From positions 55,818 to 119,817 of the forward strand of contig NZ_QQBJ01000021.1 in the NCBI RefSeq assembly GCF_003347205.1: a stretch of 64,000 nt of DNA, in the 5' to 3' direction. Numbering within the stretch: position 1 is the first letter of the stretch; each line of letters opens with the position of its first letter. Of this stretch, positions 33,774 through 41,765 are shown in pieces. The translations under genes and the position numbers were made by a program. Under the pieces are notes generated by a model, which worked only from the letters and a program-made list of their open reading frames with translations, made no database searches and had not been told where the DNA came from. Source of the stretch: Mycolicibacterium moriokaense (GTDB lineage Bacteria > Actinomycetota > Actinomycetes > Mycobacteriales > Mycobacteriaceae).

Positions 33774-34969
33774 GCCCGGAACCGCTGTACATCCTCGGAG
33801 CGGGCATGCACCCGTGGGGCAAGTGGGGCCGCGACTTCACCGAATACGGAGTCGTCGCCGCGCGCGCCGCGCTCGCGGAGGCGGGCCTGGACTGGCGCCA
33901 GATTCAACTGGTCGCGGGCGCCGACACGATCCGCAACGGTTATCCCGGCTTCATCGCCGGCTCCACGTTCGCCCAGAAGCTGGGCTGGAACGGTGTCCCC
34001 GTGAGTTCCAGCTACGCGGCATGCGCCAGCGGTTCGCAGGCGCTGCAGAGTGCCCGGGCGCAGATTCTCGCCGGCTTCTGCGACGTCGCCTTGGTGATTG
34101 GTGCCGACACCACGCCGAAGGGAGCGTTCGCCCCCGTCGGCGGTGAGCGCAAGAACGATCCGGACTGGCAGCGCTTCCACTTGATCGGGGCGATGAACCC
34201 CGTCTACTTCGCGCTGCTGGCGCGTCGGCGGATGGATCTGTACGGCGCCACCGCTGAGGACTTCGCGCAAGTCAAGGTCAAGAACGCCAGGCACGGGCTG
34301 CAGAACCCGAATGCGCGCTACCGCAAGGAGAGCTCGGTCGAGGACGTGCTGGCCAGCCCCGTGGTGGCCGACCCCCTGCGGCAGCTGGACATCTGCGCGA
34401 CGTCCGATGGGGCCGCTGCGCTGATCGTCGCATCCAAGGCGTTCGCCGAGAAGCACCTCGGCTCGCTCGACGGCGTGCCGTCGGTGCGCGCGGTCAGCAC
34501 GGTGACGCCGCAGTATCCGCAGCACCTGCCCGAACTGCCCGACATCGCAACGGATTCCACGGCGGCGGTAGCCGCGCCCAAGCGGGTGTTCAAGGATCAG
34601 ATCCTCGATGCGGCTTACGCCGAGGCCGGCATCGGCCCGGAAGATGTCAGTCTGGCCGAGGTGTACGACCTGTCCACGGCACTGGAACTCGACTGGTACG
34701 AGCATTTGGGCCTGTGCGCGAGGGGCGATGCCGAGCAGTTGCTGCGCAGCGGCGCGACCACGATCGGCGGCAAGGTGCCGGTCAACGCGTCGGGAGGGCT
34801 GGCGTGCTTCGGTGAGGCGATTCCCGCGCAGGCCATCGCGCAGGTGTGTGAGCTGACGTGGCAACTGAAGGGTCAGGCCACCGGCCGCCAGGTCGAGGGC
34901 GCCACCGTCGGCGTCACCGCCAACCAGGGCCTGTTCGGGCACGGCTCGTCGGTGATCGTCGCCCGCTGA
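33770..34969 (+). CDS. Thiolase-like lipid-transfer protein (SCP-x type)
   Basis: A 399-aa thiolase-fold protein with the nucleophilic Cys in SYAACASGSQAL (about residue 86), NASGGLACFGEAIPAQ and a C-terminal GHGSS motif. The Ltp2-like branch catalyses retro-aldol or thiolytic cleavage of acyl-CoA side chains, often of sterols, with a DUF35 partner such as the one encoded directly upstream. The exact substrate is not predictable. It is convergent with livF; a hairpin lies between. Confidence 0.9.
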   Translation: MSPEPLYILGAGMHPWGKWGRDFTEYGVVAARAALAEAGLDWRQIQLVAGADTIRNGYPGFIAGSTFAQKLGWNGVPVSSSYAACASGSQALQSARAQILAGFCDVALVIGADTTPKGAFAPVGGERKNDPDWQRFHLIGAMNPVYFALLARRRMDLYGATAEDFAQVKVKNARHGLQNPNARYRKESSVEDVLASPVVADPLRQLDICATSDGAAALIVASKAFAEKHLGSLDGVPSVRAVSTVTPQYPQHLPELPDIATDSTAAVAAPKRVFKDQILDAAYAEAGIGPEDVSLAEVYDLSTALELDWYEHLGLCARGDAEQLLRSGATTIGGKVPVNASGGLACFGEAIPAQAIAQVCELTWQLKGQATGRQVEGATVGVTANQGLFGHGSSVIVAR

Positions 34970-34987
34970 CGTTTGCGCCTATCGCGG

Positions 34988-35003
34988 CTGCGCAGTCGCG
35001 CAG
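34988..35003. terminator. Hairpin between convergent thiolase and livF genes
   Basis: A perfect 6-bp stem CTGCGC/GCGCAG with a 4-base loop sits in the 45-bp gap between two converging stops, where a bidirectional terminator is expected. There is no U tract, which is common in mycobacteria. Confidence 0.4.
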
Positions 35004-35014
35004 TGGAACGGGAG

Positions 35015-35764
35015 CTAGGCGACGCCGAGGTACGCGGCGCGAATGCTGTCGTCTTCCAACAGCTCTCGCGCGTTGCCCTCGCGGGTGACTTCGCCCGTCT
35101 CGAGGATGTATGCGCGGTCGGACCGGGTCAGCGCCTGCTGAGCGTTCTGCTCGACCAGCAGCACCGTGGTGCCCTGGGAGTTGATGTCGGCGATGATCTT
35201 GAAGATCTGAGAGATCACCATGGGCGCCAATCCCATTGACGGCTCATCAAGCAGCAGCACTTCGGGGCGAGCCATCAGCGCGCGGCCGATCGCCAGCATC
35301 TGCTGTTCACCGCCCGACAACGTGCCGCCGACCTGGTGCTTGCGCTCAGCCAGCCGAGGAAAGGTCTCCAACACCCAGTCGAGGCGCTCCTTGTGTTCGG
35401 CCTTGGAGGCGAACTTGCGTCCGTAGCAACCCATTTCCAGGTTCTCGGTGACGGTCATACCGGGAAACACGCCGCGGCCCTCCGGCGCCTGGATGAGGCC
35501 GTCGATCACCCGGCGGTGCGCGCGCACCTTGGAGATGTCGTTGCCCTGGAACCACACCGACCCCGACGACAGGGGCCGCAGACCGGAGATCGCCCGCATG
35601 ATGGTCGTCTTGCCCGCGCCGTTGGAGCCCAGCAGGGTCACCAACTCGCCCTGCCGCACCACCAGCGACACCCCGTGCAGGGCCTGGATGCGCCCGTAGT
35701 GCACGACGATGTCGCGAGCCTCCAGCAGGATCGGCCGGTCGTCGGTCTCAGCTGGGTTCGTCAT
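35015..35764 (-). CDS. livF: Branched-chain amino-acid ABC transporter ATPase LivF
   Basis: A 249-aa ATPase with Walker A GSNGAGKTT, signature LSGGEQQMLAIGRAL, Walker B VLLLDEPSMGLAP, and the LivF-specific C-terminus (NAQQALTRSDRAYILETGEV). It powers uptake together with LivG. It overlaps livG by 17 bp and is the last gene of livKHMGF. Confidence 0.95.
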   Translation of the reverse strand: MTNPAETDDRPILLEARDIVVHYGRIQALHGVSLVVRQGELVTLLGSNGAGKTTIMRAISGLRPLSSGSVWFQGNDISKVRAHRRVIDGLIQAPEGRGVFPGMTVTENLEMGCYGRKFASKAEHKERLDWVLETFPRLAERKHQVGGTLSGGEQQMLAIGRALMARPEVLLLDEPSMGLAPMVISQIFKIIADINSQGTTVLLVEQNAQQALTRSDRAYILETGEVTREGNARELLEDDSIRAAYLGVA

Positions 35765-36575
35765 CGGGCACCCCCAGATACGCGGCGATGACCTTGGGGT
35801 CCTCGCGAATTTCGGACGGCACTCCGTCGGCGATCTTGCGGCCGAACTCGAGTACCACGATCCGGTCGGTAACGCCCATCACCAACCGCATGTCGTGCTC
35901 GATCAGCAGCACCGTGTAACCGTCGTCGCGAATCTTGCGGATCAGGTCGATCAGCGCGGACTTCTCGCTCGGGTTGAACCCGGCCGCGGGCTCGTCGAGG
36001 CACAACAGCTTGGGCTCGGTGGCCAGCGCGCGCGCGATCTCGAGGCGACGCTGATCGCCGTAGGGCAGATTCCTGGCCTTCTCCTCGCCGCGGTGAGCGA
36101 TGCCGACGAAGTGCAGAAGCGCGGCGGCCCGTTCGATCGCCGTCCGCTCCTCGCGGGAATGTCTCGGCGTGCGCACCAGCGCCCCCGGCACAGATGTCTT
36201 GTGCCGCGCGTCGGTTCCGACCATCACATTCTCCAGGGCAGTCATCTCGCCGAAGAGCCGGATGTTCTGGAACGTGCGGGCGATGCCCTTTCGGGTGATC
36301 TGGTGGCGCTTGATCTTGCCGAGCGGCGCGCCGTCGAAGATCACCGAACCCGAACTGGGCCGGTACACCCCGGTGATCGCGTTGAAGCAGGTGGTCTTGC
36401 CTGCCCCGTTCGGCCCGATCATGCCCAGAATCTCGCCGCGCCGGATGTTGAAGGTGACGGAGTCAAGTGCCGTCAAGCCGCCGAACTTGACCGTCAATTC
36501 TTTTGTCTCCAAGAGGACTTCGCCCTCGGCGGCATGAATTTCGCGGTGGATGCCGGCCAGCTCGTCGACCGTCAT
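35748..36575 (-). CDS. livG: Branched-chain amino-acid ABC transporter ATPase LivG
   Basis: A 275-aa ATPase with Walker A GPNGAGKTT, Walker B KLLCLDEPAAGFNP and the LivG C-terminus LEFGRKIADGVPSEI. The signature loop reads LPYGDQRRLEIARAL instead of LSGGQ, which is usual for LivG. The N-terminal 22 residues before the first strand are an extension. The ATG at 36575 overlaps the livM stop. Confidence 0.95.
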   Translation of the reverse strand: MTVDELAGIHREIHAAEGEVLLETKELTVKFGGLTALDSVTFNIRRGEILGMIGPNGAGKTTCFNAITGVYRPSSGSVIFDGAPLGKIKRHQITRKGIARTFQNIRLFGEMTALENVMVGTDARHKTSVPGALVRTPRHSREERTAIERAAALLHFVGIAHRGEEKARNLPYGDQRRLEIARALATEPKLLCLDEPAAGFNPSEKSALIDLIRKIRDDGYTVLLIEHDMRLVMGVTDRIVVLEFGRKIADGVPSEIREDPKVIAAYLGVPDDEPS

Positions 36576-37720
36576 GCGGCAGGCTCCTTCTCTCGCGGGC
36601 CGGACCGCAGCAGGTCCCGCGCAGCCTTCCCGTACGTCAGCAGCTGCTGACGCGCGGGGAACAGGCCCTGCGGGCGGAAGATCATCAGCACCACCAGCGC
36701 GAGCCCGAAGAACAGATATTTCAGGTCGCCGAGGTTGATGCCGAGGAAATGGACCCCCAGCAAGCGGTTGGGCAGGTACACGATCACGAAGGCGCCGAAG
36801 ATCACCCCGAGCTTGTTGCCCTGGCCGCCGAGGACCACGGCGCACAGGAACAGCATCGAGTTGATGATGTTGAACGTGGGCGGCGCGACGTATTGCACCT
36901 GCCCGGCGTAGAGCGCGCCGGACAGCCCACCGATCGCCGCGCCGATCACGAAGGCCCACAGCTTGAAGCGGAAAGTGTTGACGCCCATCACTTCTGCGGC
37001 ATCCTCGTCCTCGCGGATGGCGATCCAGGCGCGGCCGACGCGGCTACGCTCCAGGTTGCCGACGAGCATCAGGATGCCGACCATGAGGAGCAGGCCGAGC
37101 CAAAACCACCACGTGCCGTAGTTGGCGTCGCCCGTCGAGTTGGCGCTGGAGAACACCCCCTGAGGCAACTTCTCGCTCTCCCCCAGGCGCGGGTACGCCA
37201 CCTGGTTGAGTCCACGGGGACCGTTGGTGATGTCCGCGAGGTTGTCGGCCATCAGCCGGATGATCTCACCGAAACCCAGCGTGACGATGGCCAGGTAGTC
37301 GCCGCGCAACCGCAGCGTCGGAAATCCCAGAATCAGTCCGGCCATAGCGGTGATGGCCATGGCCAGCGGCACGCACGACAGCCATGCCCACGGCGTGCTG
37401 AACATGCCCGTGGGACCGAGCCTGTTCCACGGGCTGTCCGGGCTGGTGAGCAGCGCGACGGTGTAAGCGCCGACGGCATAGAAGCCGACGTAGCCCAGGT
37501 CGAGCAGACCCGCCTGGCCCACCACGACGTTCAGGCCGATCGCGATGATGGCCACCATGGCGAACTGGGCCATAGTGCCGCCGAAGCTGATGCCGGGGGT
37601 GTCCAGCCACTCGGGGGTGAAGATGGGCAGCAGCGCGACGAAGGCGAACAGCAGCACCCCGAAGACCCATTTCTGCAGCCTGCCGAGGCCGGCCCACCAG
37701 TCCTGGATTCGCTGCCTCAT
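36572..37720 (-). CDS. livM: Branched-chain amino-acid ABC transporter permease LivM
   Basis: A 382-aa permease with about nine hydrophobic helices. The family segment GQAGLLDLGYVGFYAVGAYT is near the N-terminus, and the EAA-like loop AWIAIREDEDAAEVMGVNTF contacts the ATPases. It ends in RPQGLFPARQQLLTYG. It starts at ATG 37720, overlapping the livH stop (ATGA). It forms the translocation path with LivH. Confidence 0.95.
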   Translation of the reverse strand: MRQRIQDWWAGLGRLQKWVFGVLLFAFVALLPIFTPEWLDTPGISFGGTMAQFAMVAIIAIGLNVVVGQAGLLDLGYVGFYAVGAYTVALLTSPDSPWNRLGPTGMFSTPWAWLSCVPLAMAITAMAGLILGFPTLRLRGDYLAIVTLGFGEIIRLMADNLADITNGPRGLNQVAYPRLGESEKLPQGVFSSANSTGDANYGTWWFWLGLLLMVGILMLVGNLERSRVGRAWIAIREDEDAAEVMGVNTFRFKLWAFVIGAAIGGLSGALYAGQVQYVAPPTFNIINSMLFLCAVVLGGQGNKLGVIFGAFVIVYLPNRLLGVHFLGINLGDLKYLFFGLALVVLMIFRPQGLFPARQQLLTYGKAARDLLRSGPREKEPAA

Positions 37721-38763
37721 ACGCGTGCCCTCCCGAGGCTCTCCCCGAGTATGCCGGTCGGCCGGAAGAGCAGCACGAGAACGAGCAGCACGAAGGCGAC
37801 GACATCGCGCCACTGGGTACCGAAGACGGCCTGGCCGTAGTTCTCGATGATGCCCAGCAGCAGACCACCGAGCAACGCACCTCGCAGGTTGCCGATGCCG
37901 CCGAGCACCGCCGCCGAGAATGCCTTGATGCCGAGCAGAAAACCGCCCGAATAGATGATCCCCTGCGGCACCTTCAGCGTGTACAGGAGCGCGGCGGCGC
38001 CCGCGAGCACACCGCCGAGCAGGAAGGTGTTGACGATGATGCGCTCGCGGGATACGCCCATCAGGGTGGCCGTCGTCGGGTCCTGTGCGACCGCGCGGAT
38101 GCCGCGGCCGAACTTGGTTCGGTTGATCGCCACATCGGCGAGCACCGCGAAGATCAGTGCGGCGATGATGATGATCAGCGTGATGTTGGAGACCACGGCA
38201 TCGAAGATCTTGAACTGGGTTTCGGGCTGCACCAGACGGATCGGCTGCTGAGCGTTCGACCCGCCGTACCCGTCGATGATCTTGGGCAGGATGAAGTGCA
38301 CGAACTCCTGCAGCACGAACGACATGCCGATGGCGGTGATCAGAAACGACAGCCGTTCGGCGTTGCGTTTTCGAAGCGGACGATAGGCGACGAACTCCAG
38401 GCCGACGGCGACCGTCCCCGAAACGAACATCGCGAAGAGCATCGCGATGCCGAGATAGAGCACGGTCAGCAGCACGCCCTTGTTGTACGTGTTGCCGCTC
38501 GGCGTGAAGCCCAGGATCACGTCGAGGCAGAAGTACGCGCCGAACATGCCGAGCATGAAGACCTCGGAGTGGGCGAAGTTGATCAGCCGCAACACGCCGT
38601 ACACCAGCGTGTACCCGACCGCCACCAGCGCGTAGATCGCCCCCCAGGACAGGCCGTCAATCGTCAACTGCCAGAAGCCGGTTCGCAGGTTCTCCAGGTT
38701 GAAGTTGATGTTTGCGGCCAGGCACGCGTACTGATCAACGCACTGGGGGACGATCCCACTCAT
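37717..38763 (-). CDS. livH: Branched-chain amino-acid ABC transporter permease LivH
   Basis: A 348-aa permease with about eight hydrophobic helices. The LivH features are YTLVYGVLRLINFAHSEVFM, the cytoplasmic loop RAVAQDPTTATLMGV and the end LFRPTGILGE. The N-terminal 30 residues (VPQCVDQYACLAANINF) before the first helix are unusually long and contain two Cys. It is separated from livK by 81 bp containing a strong hairpin. Confidence 0.95.
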   Translation of the reverse strand: MSGIVPQCVDQYACLAANINFNLENLRTGFWQLTIDGLSWGAIYALVAVGYTLVYGVLRLINFAHSEVFMLGMFGAYFCLDVILGFTPSGNTYNKGVLLTVLYLGIAMLFAMFVSGTVAVGLEFVAYRPLRKRNAERLSFLITAIGMSFVLQEFVHFILPKIIDGYGGSNAQQPIRLVQPETQFKIFDAVVSNITLIIIIAALIFAVLADVAINRTKFGRGIRAVAQDPTTATLMGVSRERIIVNTFLLGGVLAGAAALLYTLKVPQGIIYSGGFLLGIKAFSAAVLGGIGNLRGALLGGLLLGIIENYGQAVFGTQWRDVVAFVLLVLVLLFRPTGILGESLGRARV

Positions 38764-38802
38764 CCGGTGGCGACTCCTCGCGAATACGGCTCTTAGCGAA
38801 AA

Positions 38803-38831
38803 CGCGTCCGAGCCTTACGGTCTCGGACGCG
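38803..38831 (-). terminator. Hairpin between livK and livH (attenuator or partial terminator)
   Basis: A perfect 10-bp stem (38803-38812 with 38822-38831, arms CGCGTCCGAG/CTCGGACGCG) with a 9-base loop sits just after the livK stop. No U tract follows. Such hairpins between a binding-protein gene and its permease genes commonly stabilise the upstream mRNA or reduce read-through, giving more binding protein than permease. Confidence 0.6.
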
Positions 38832-38844
38832 CTTCGCGACAGCG

Positions 38845-40056
38845 CTACTGAACCTTGAAGATCCAGATCAGGTTGGTGGTGAGCTCACCGGTGGGAGACC
38901 ACTGGTACTTGCGCGCCACGCCCTGACCGTCGTAGTTCTTCACGAAATCGAGCAGCGCGGGCCGGGTGATCGCACCCGAGTCGATGCCCTTGACCAGAAT
39001 CGTGCCCAGGTCGTAGCCCTCCGCACTGTAGGTGCCGGCTTCCTGGTTGAACTTCTGCTTGTACTCGTCGGCGAACGCTCCGGTGGCCGGACCGCAGGGG
39101 CAGGACAGGATCGCGTCCTTGGCCGATTCACCGGCCTGGCTGACGAACTGCGGATCCTTGGTGCCGTCGGCGCTGACGAAGGTGCCCTCGAAGCCACCGT
39201 CCTTGAGCTGCTGGACGAACGGCGCGGCCTCCGAGTAGTAGCCGCTGTAGAACACGGCATCCGGGTTCACGCCCTTGACCTGCGTGACGGCGGCCGAGAA
39301 GTCCTTGTCGCCCTTCTTGACCTGGATGTTGCAGCCCGAGTCGGCGACCGGGCCCAGCGTCTCGCGCACCGCAGATGCCAGGCCGAGACCGTAGTCGGTG
39401 CTGTCGTCGACGACGCAGACCTTCTTGTAGCCGAGCGAGCCTTTCATGTAGTTGGCGACAGCGGGCCCCTGCACGGCGTCGTTGGCCAGGCCGCGGAAGA
39501 AGGTCTTCCAACCGTTCTCGCTGAGCGTCGGGTTGGTCGCCGACGCCGTCACCGCCACCAGACCGGCCTGGTTGAAGACGCCTCCGGTGGCCTTCGTCTC
39601 ACCCGAGAAGGCCGGGCCGACAAGGCCGATCGTGTACTGGTCGTCGACGATCTGCGGGGCGATCGCGGTGGCCTTCTGCGGGTCGCCCTCGGTGTCGAAG
39701 GGCTTCAGCTGGATCTGGCAGCCGGGGTTGGCGGCGTTGTGCTTGTCGATCGCCAGCTGCACGCCGTTTTTGATGTTGATGCCGAGCGCGGCGTCGGGGC
39801 CGTTGAGCGCGCCTGCCATGGCGATCGACACCGGCGGACAGTTGGCCTTCCCGTCACCGGCCGGATCGGCGGGCGTGGCGCCCTCCGCCGCCTTGACCTC
39901 GCCACCCTGCTCGTCGATCTGCACCTGCTCGACGATCTTCAGGTCTGTCTGCGATGCCCCCTCTTCGGGCTTGGACTGCTGACAGGCAGCCATGCTGAGC
40001 ACCACTAGTCCTGCGCTACCGAGCGCCACTGCGCTCCGTGCCACGCGACCGCGCAC
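38845..40056 (-). CDS. livK: Branched-chain amino-acid binding lipoprotein LivK
   Basis: A 403-aa periplasmic binding protein. The start is GTG 40056 with an excellent ribosome site (GGAGGTGA). Signal peptide with lipobox VLSMAAC (lipidated Cys25), a low-complexity linker (about 26-75), then the two-lobe type I fold (VSIAMAGALNGPDAALGINI, VCVVDDSTDYGLG, DAVFYSGYYSEAAPFVQQL). It delivers Leu/Ile/Val or a related ligand to LivHM. It is transcribed after pdtaR on the same strand with a 128-bp gap that may carry its promoter. Confidence 0.95.
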   Translation of the reverse strand: MRGRVARSAVALGSAGLVVLSMAACQQSKPEEGASQTDLKIVEQVQIDEQGGEVKAAEGATPADPAGDGKANCPPVSIAMAGALNGPDAALGINIKNGVQLAIDKHNAANPGCQIQLKPFDTEGDPQKATAIAPQIVDDQYTIGLVGPAFSGETKATGGVFNQAGLVAVTASATNPTLSENGWKTFFRGLANDAVQGPAVANYMKGSLGYKKVCVVDDSTDYGLGLASAVRETLGPVADSGCNIQVKKGDKDFSAAVTQVKGVNPDAVFYSGYYSEAAPFVQQLKDGGFEGTFVSADGTKDPQFVSQAGESAKDAILSCPCGPATGAFADEYKQKFNQEAGTYSAEGYDLGTILVKGIDSGAITRPALLDFVKNYDGQGVARKYQWSPTGELTTNLIWIFKVQ

Positions 40057-40134
40057 GTTTCACCTCCGACTCAATGTTTTCATCGGCATCTACGATCCGG
40101 CCTTCATCAGCCAGGACGCTGACGCTTCGGGTAG

Positions 40135-40154
40135 AACATAGCCAACGTGTGGCT
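40135..40154 (-). promoter_or_regulatory. Candidate livK promoter element with overlapping inverted repeat
   Basis: On the minus strand TATGTT (40135-40140) fits a -10 box about 80 bp upstream of livK. It abuts a perfect inverted repeat AGCCA-ACGTG-TGGCT (40140-40154), which would overlap the -10/spacer region and could be an operator. No clear -35 box was found. Confidence 0.3.
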
Positions 40155-40184
40155 CTAGTGCGCGTTTTCCGAGTTTTGCCAGCG

Positions 40185-40802
40185 CTACGGCGCGGCGTCC
40201 TCGGGCGCGTCGAGGGTCTCCAGCACGACCTCGGCAACCCTTTTCATGGTGGTCCTGCGGTCCATCGCGGCCCGCTGAATCCACTTGAAGGCCTCCGGTT
40301 CGGACATCTGGTGCTTGCTCTGGAGCAAACCTTTCGCCCTCTCGACGAGCTTGCGCGTTTCCAGCCGCTCCGACAGCGTCGCGACTTCCTGCTCGAGGGC
40401 GCTGATCTCACTGAACCGGCTGACCGCCAGCTCGATCGCGGGAATCAGGTCGGTGATGGAGAACGGCTTGACCAGGTAGGCCATCGCGCCTGCGTCCCGG
40501 GCCCGCTCGACGAGATCGCGCTGGCTGAAGGCGGTGAGCACGACGATCGGGGCGATGCGCTTGTCGGCGATCTCGGAGGCCGCGTCGATCCCGTCGCGCC
40601 GGGGCATCTTGACGTCCATGATCACGAGGTCGGGCCGCAGGGTCTCGGCCAACTCGACAGCCTCCTGGCCGTCTGCGGCCTCGCCGACCACCTCGTAGCC
40701 TTCCTCGCGCAACATTTCGGCGAGGTCGAGCCGGATCAGAGGTTCGTCCTCTGCGACGAGAACGCGGTGCGGCTTTGCATCATCAGTCGTTGCGCCGGTC
40801 AT
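40185..40802 (-). CDS. pdtaR: ANTAR-type response regulator PdtaR
   Basis: A 205-aa protein with a receiver domain (acidic pocket AEDE, phosphorylated Asp63 in VIMDVKMP, Thr in LTAFS, Lys in VKPFS) and a C-terminal ANTAR domain (about 140-200, ERAKGLLQSKHQMSEPEAFK) that binds paired RNA hairpins to prevent termination. It is the likely partner of the histidine kinase PdtaS encoded elsewhere. It corresponds to Rv1626. It is divergent from the tRNA. Confidence 0.95.
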   Translation of the reverse strand: MTGATTDDAKPHRVLVAEDEPLIRLDLAEMLREEGYEVVGEAADGQEAVELAETLRPDLVIMDVKMPRRDGIDAASEIADKRIAPIVVLTAFSQRDLVERARDAGAMAYLVKPFSITDLIPAIELAVSRFSEISALEQEVATLSERLETRKLVERAKGLLQSKHQMSEPEAFKWIQRAAMDRRTTMKRVAEVVLETLDAPEDAAP

Positions 40803-40878
40803 GGTGCCATTGTGGCGGTCCCCGGCCGAGTCAGCGACCTCGGGGGATCCTCTATGGTGGAAGGCCGTCGTATGGGAA

Positions 40879-40955
40879 GCCCTCGTATCCCAACTGGCAG
40901 AGGAAACGGATTCAAAACCCGTACAGTGTGAGTTCGAATCTCACCGAGGGCACCA
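40879..40955 (+). tRNA. tRNA with CAA anticodon (Leu), short variable arm, CCA encoded
   Basis: The cloverleaf is clear: acceptor GCCCTCG/CGAGGGC, D-arm TCC/GGA with the loop containing GG, anticodon arm ACGG/CCGT with loop TTCAAAA, T-arm GTGAG-TTCGAAT-CTCAC, discriminator A and encoded CCA. The anticodon is CAA (reads UUG, Leu). The variable loop is only 5 nt, so this is a class I shape, whereas standard bacterial tRNA-Leu is class II with a long variable arm. There is one A-C mismatch at the base of the anticodon loop. Confidence 0.9.
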
Positions 40956-40967
40956 GGCTGTCTGCAA

Positions 40968-41687
40968 CTACAACAGGACTCGCGTCGGCACCGGGGCAAG
41001 AAGCGCCCGTTGCAGAGCCCTGGCCTGTCGGTAGCCCACGAATGCTCCGAGCATTGTGAAACCCGCGATGCCCGCAACCCCGGGAAGTGCCGCCGCCATG
41101 ATGTCGCCGGTGGTGGCGGTCCGCAGATACTCCGCGTAGCCGGTTCTGAAGGAGTCGGGCACCTTCGTCACCGGCGGAAAGGAATCCGCGGGCCCGAGCG
41201 CGCTGCCCGGCCTCGGCGCGCTGGTCGACGGGGCGGGCACGGCCCGTGGCGCCGGAGGAAGCACCTGCGGCGCGACCGTTGGAACGGCGGCAGGCGGCGG
41301 GGTCGCGGGCACGGGCGCAGCAGGCAGCGACTCGACCAACGGAACCCCGAGCATGGTGGCGGGCGCGTCGGCCACCGGTGCCGAAGCCTGCACCGCGGGC
41401 ACGGCGTCCTGGGCCGGTCGGGCGGCCTGGTTGTCAGCCCGAATCACGACAGTGCGTGCGCTCGGCGCCGTGGACACGGCGGGCAACCGCGCCGACCCGA
41501 CTGCCCCGCCGTGGGCCGTGCCGGATTTCGGGCTACCCAGAACGTCGATGCCGAGCACGTCGATTCCGCCCCCGCCACCGAGCAGGTCGGCGTTCGCCTC
41601 TCCGATACCTGCCAGCGATGGCCCGACAGCCATTGCACCGCAGGCGATTACACATCCGATAACGCTTCGCGTCAGCGGCGAATTCAT
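40968..41687 (-). CDS. Secreted Pro/Ala-rich protein with conserved C-terminal tail (paralogue 1)
   Basis: A 239-aa protein from ATG 41687. It has a signal peptide or N-terminal anchor (SVIGCVIACGAMAVGPSLAG), a Gly-rich patch, and a low-complexity Pro/Ala region (about 75-180). Its conserved tail GYAEYLRTATTGDIMAAALP then GVAGIAGFTMLGAFVGY forms a hydrophobic helix followed by basic RQARALQRALL. The tail is nearly identical to that of the next gene, so they are duplicates. The function is unknown; the C-terminal helix probably anchors it in a membrane. Confidence 0.75.
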   Translation of the reverse strand: MNSPLTRSVIGCVIACGAMAVGPSLAGIGEANADLLGGGGGIDVLGIDVLGSPKSGTAHGGAVGSARLPAVSTAPSARTVVIRADNQAARPAQDAVPAVQASAPVADAPATMLGVPLVESLPAAPVPATPPPAAVPTVAPQVLPPAPRAVPAPSTSAPRPGSALGPADSFPPVTKVPDSFRTGYAEYLRTATTGDIMAAALPGVAGIAGFTMLGAFVGYRQARALQRALLAPVPTRVLL

Positions 41688-41765
41688 GCTCGTCGCCCCC
41701 ACCTCAACCGACACACCAGAAAGCGGAAGGGAAGTACCCGTTCATCGTCACCGTCAAACCATCGT

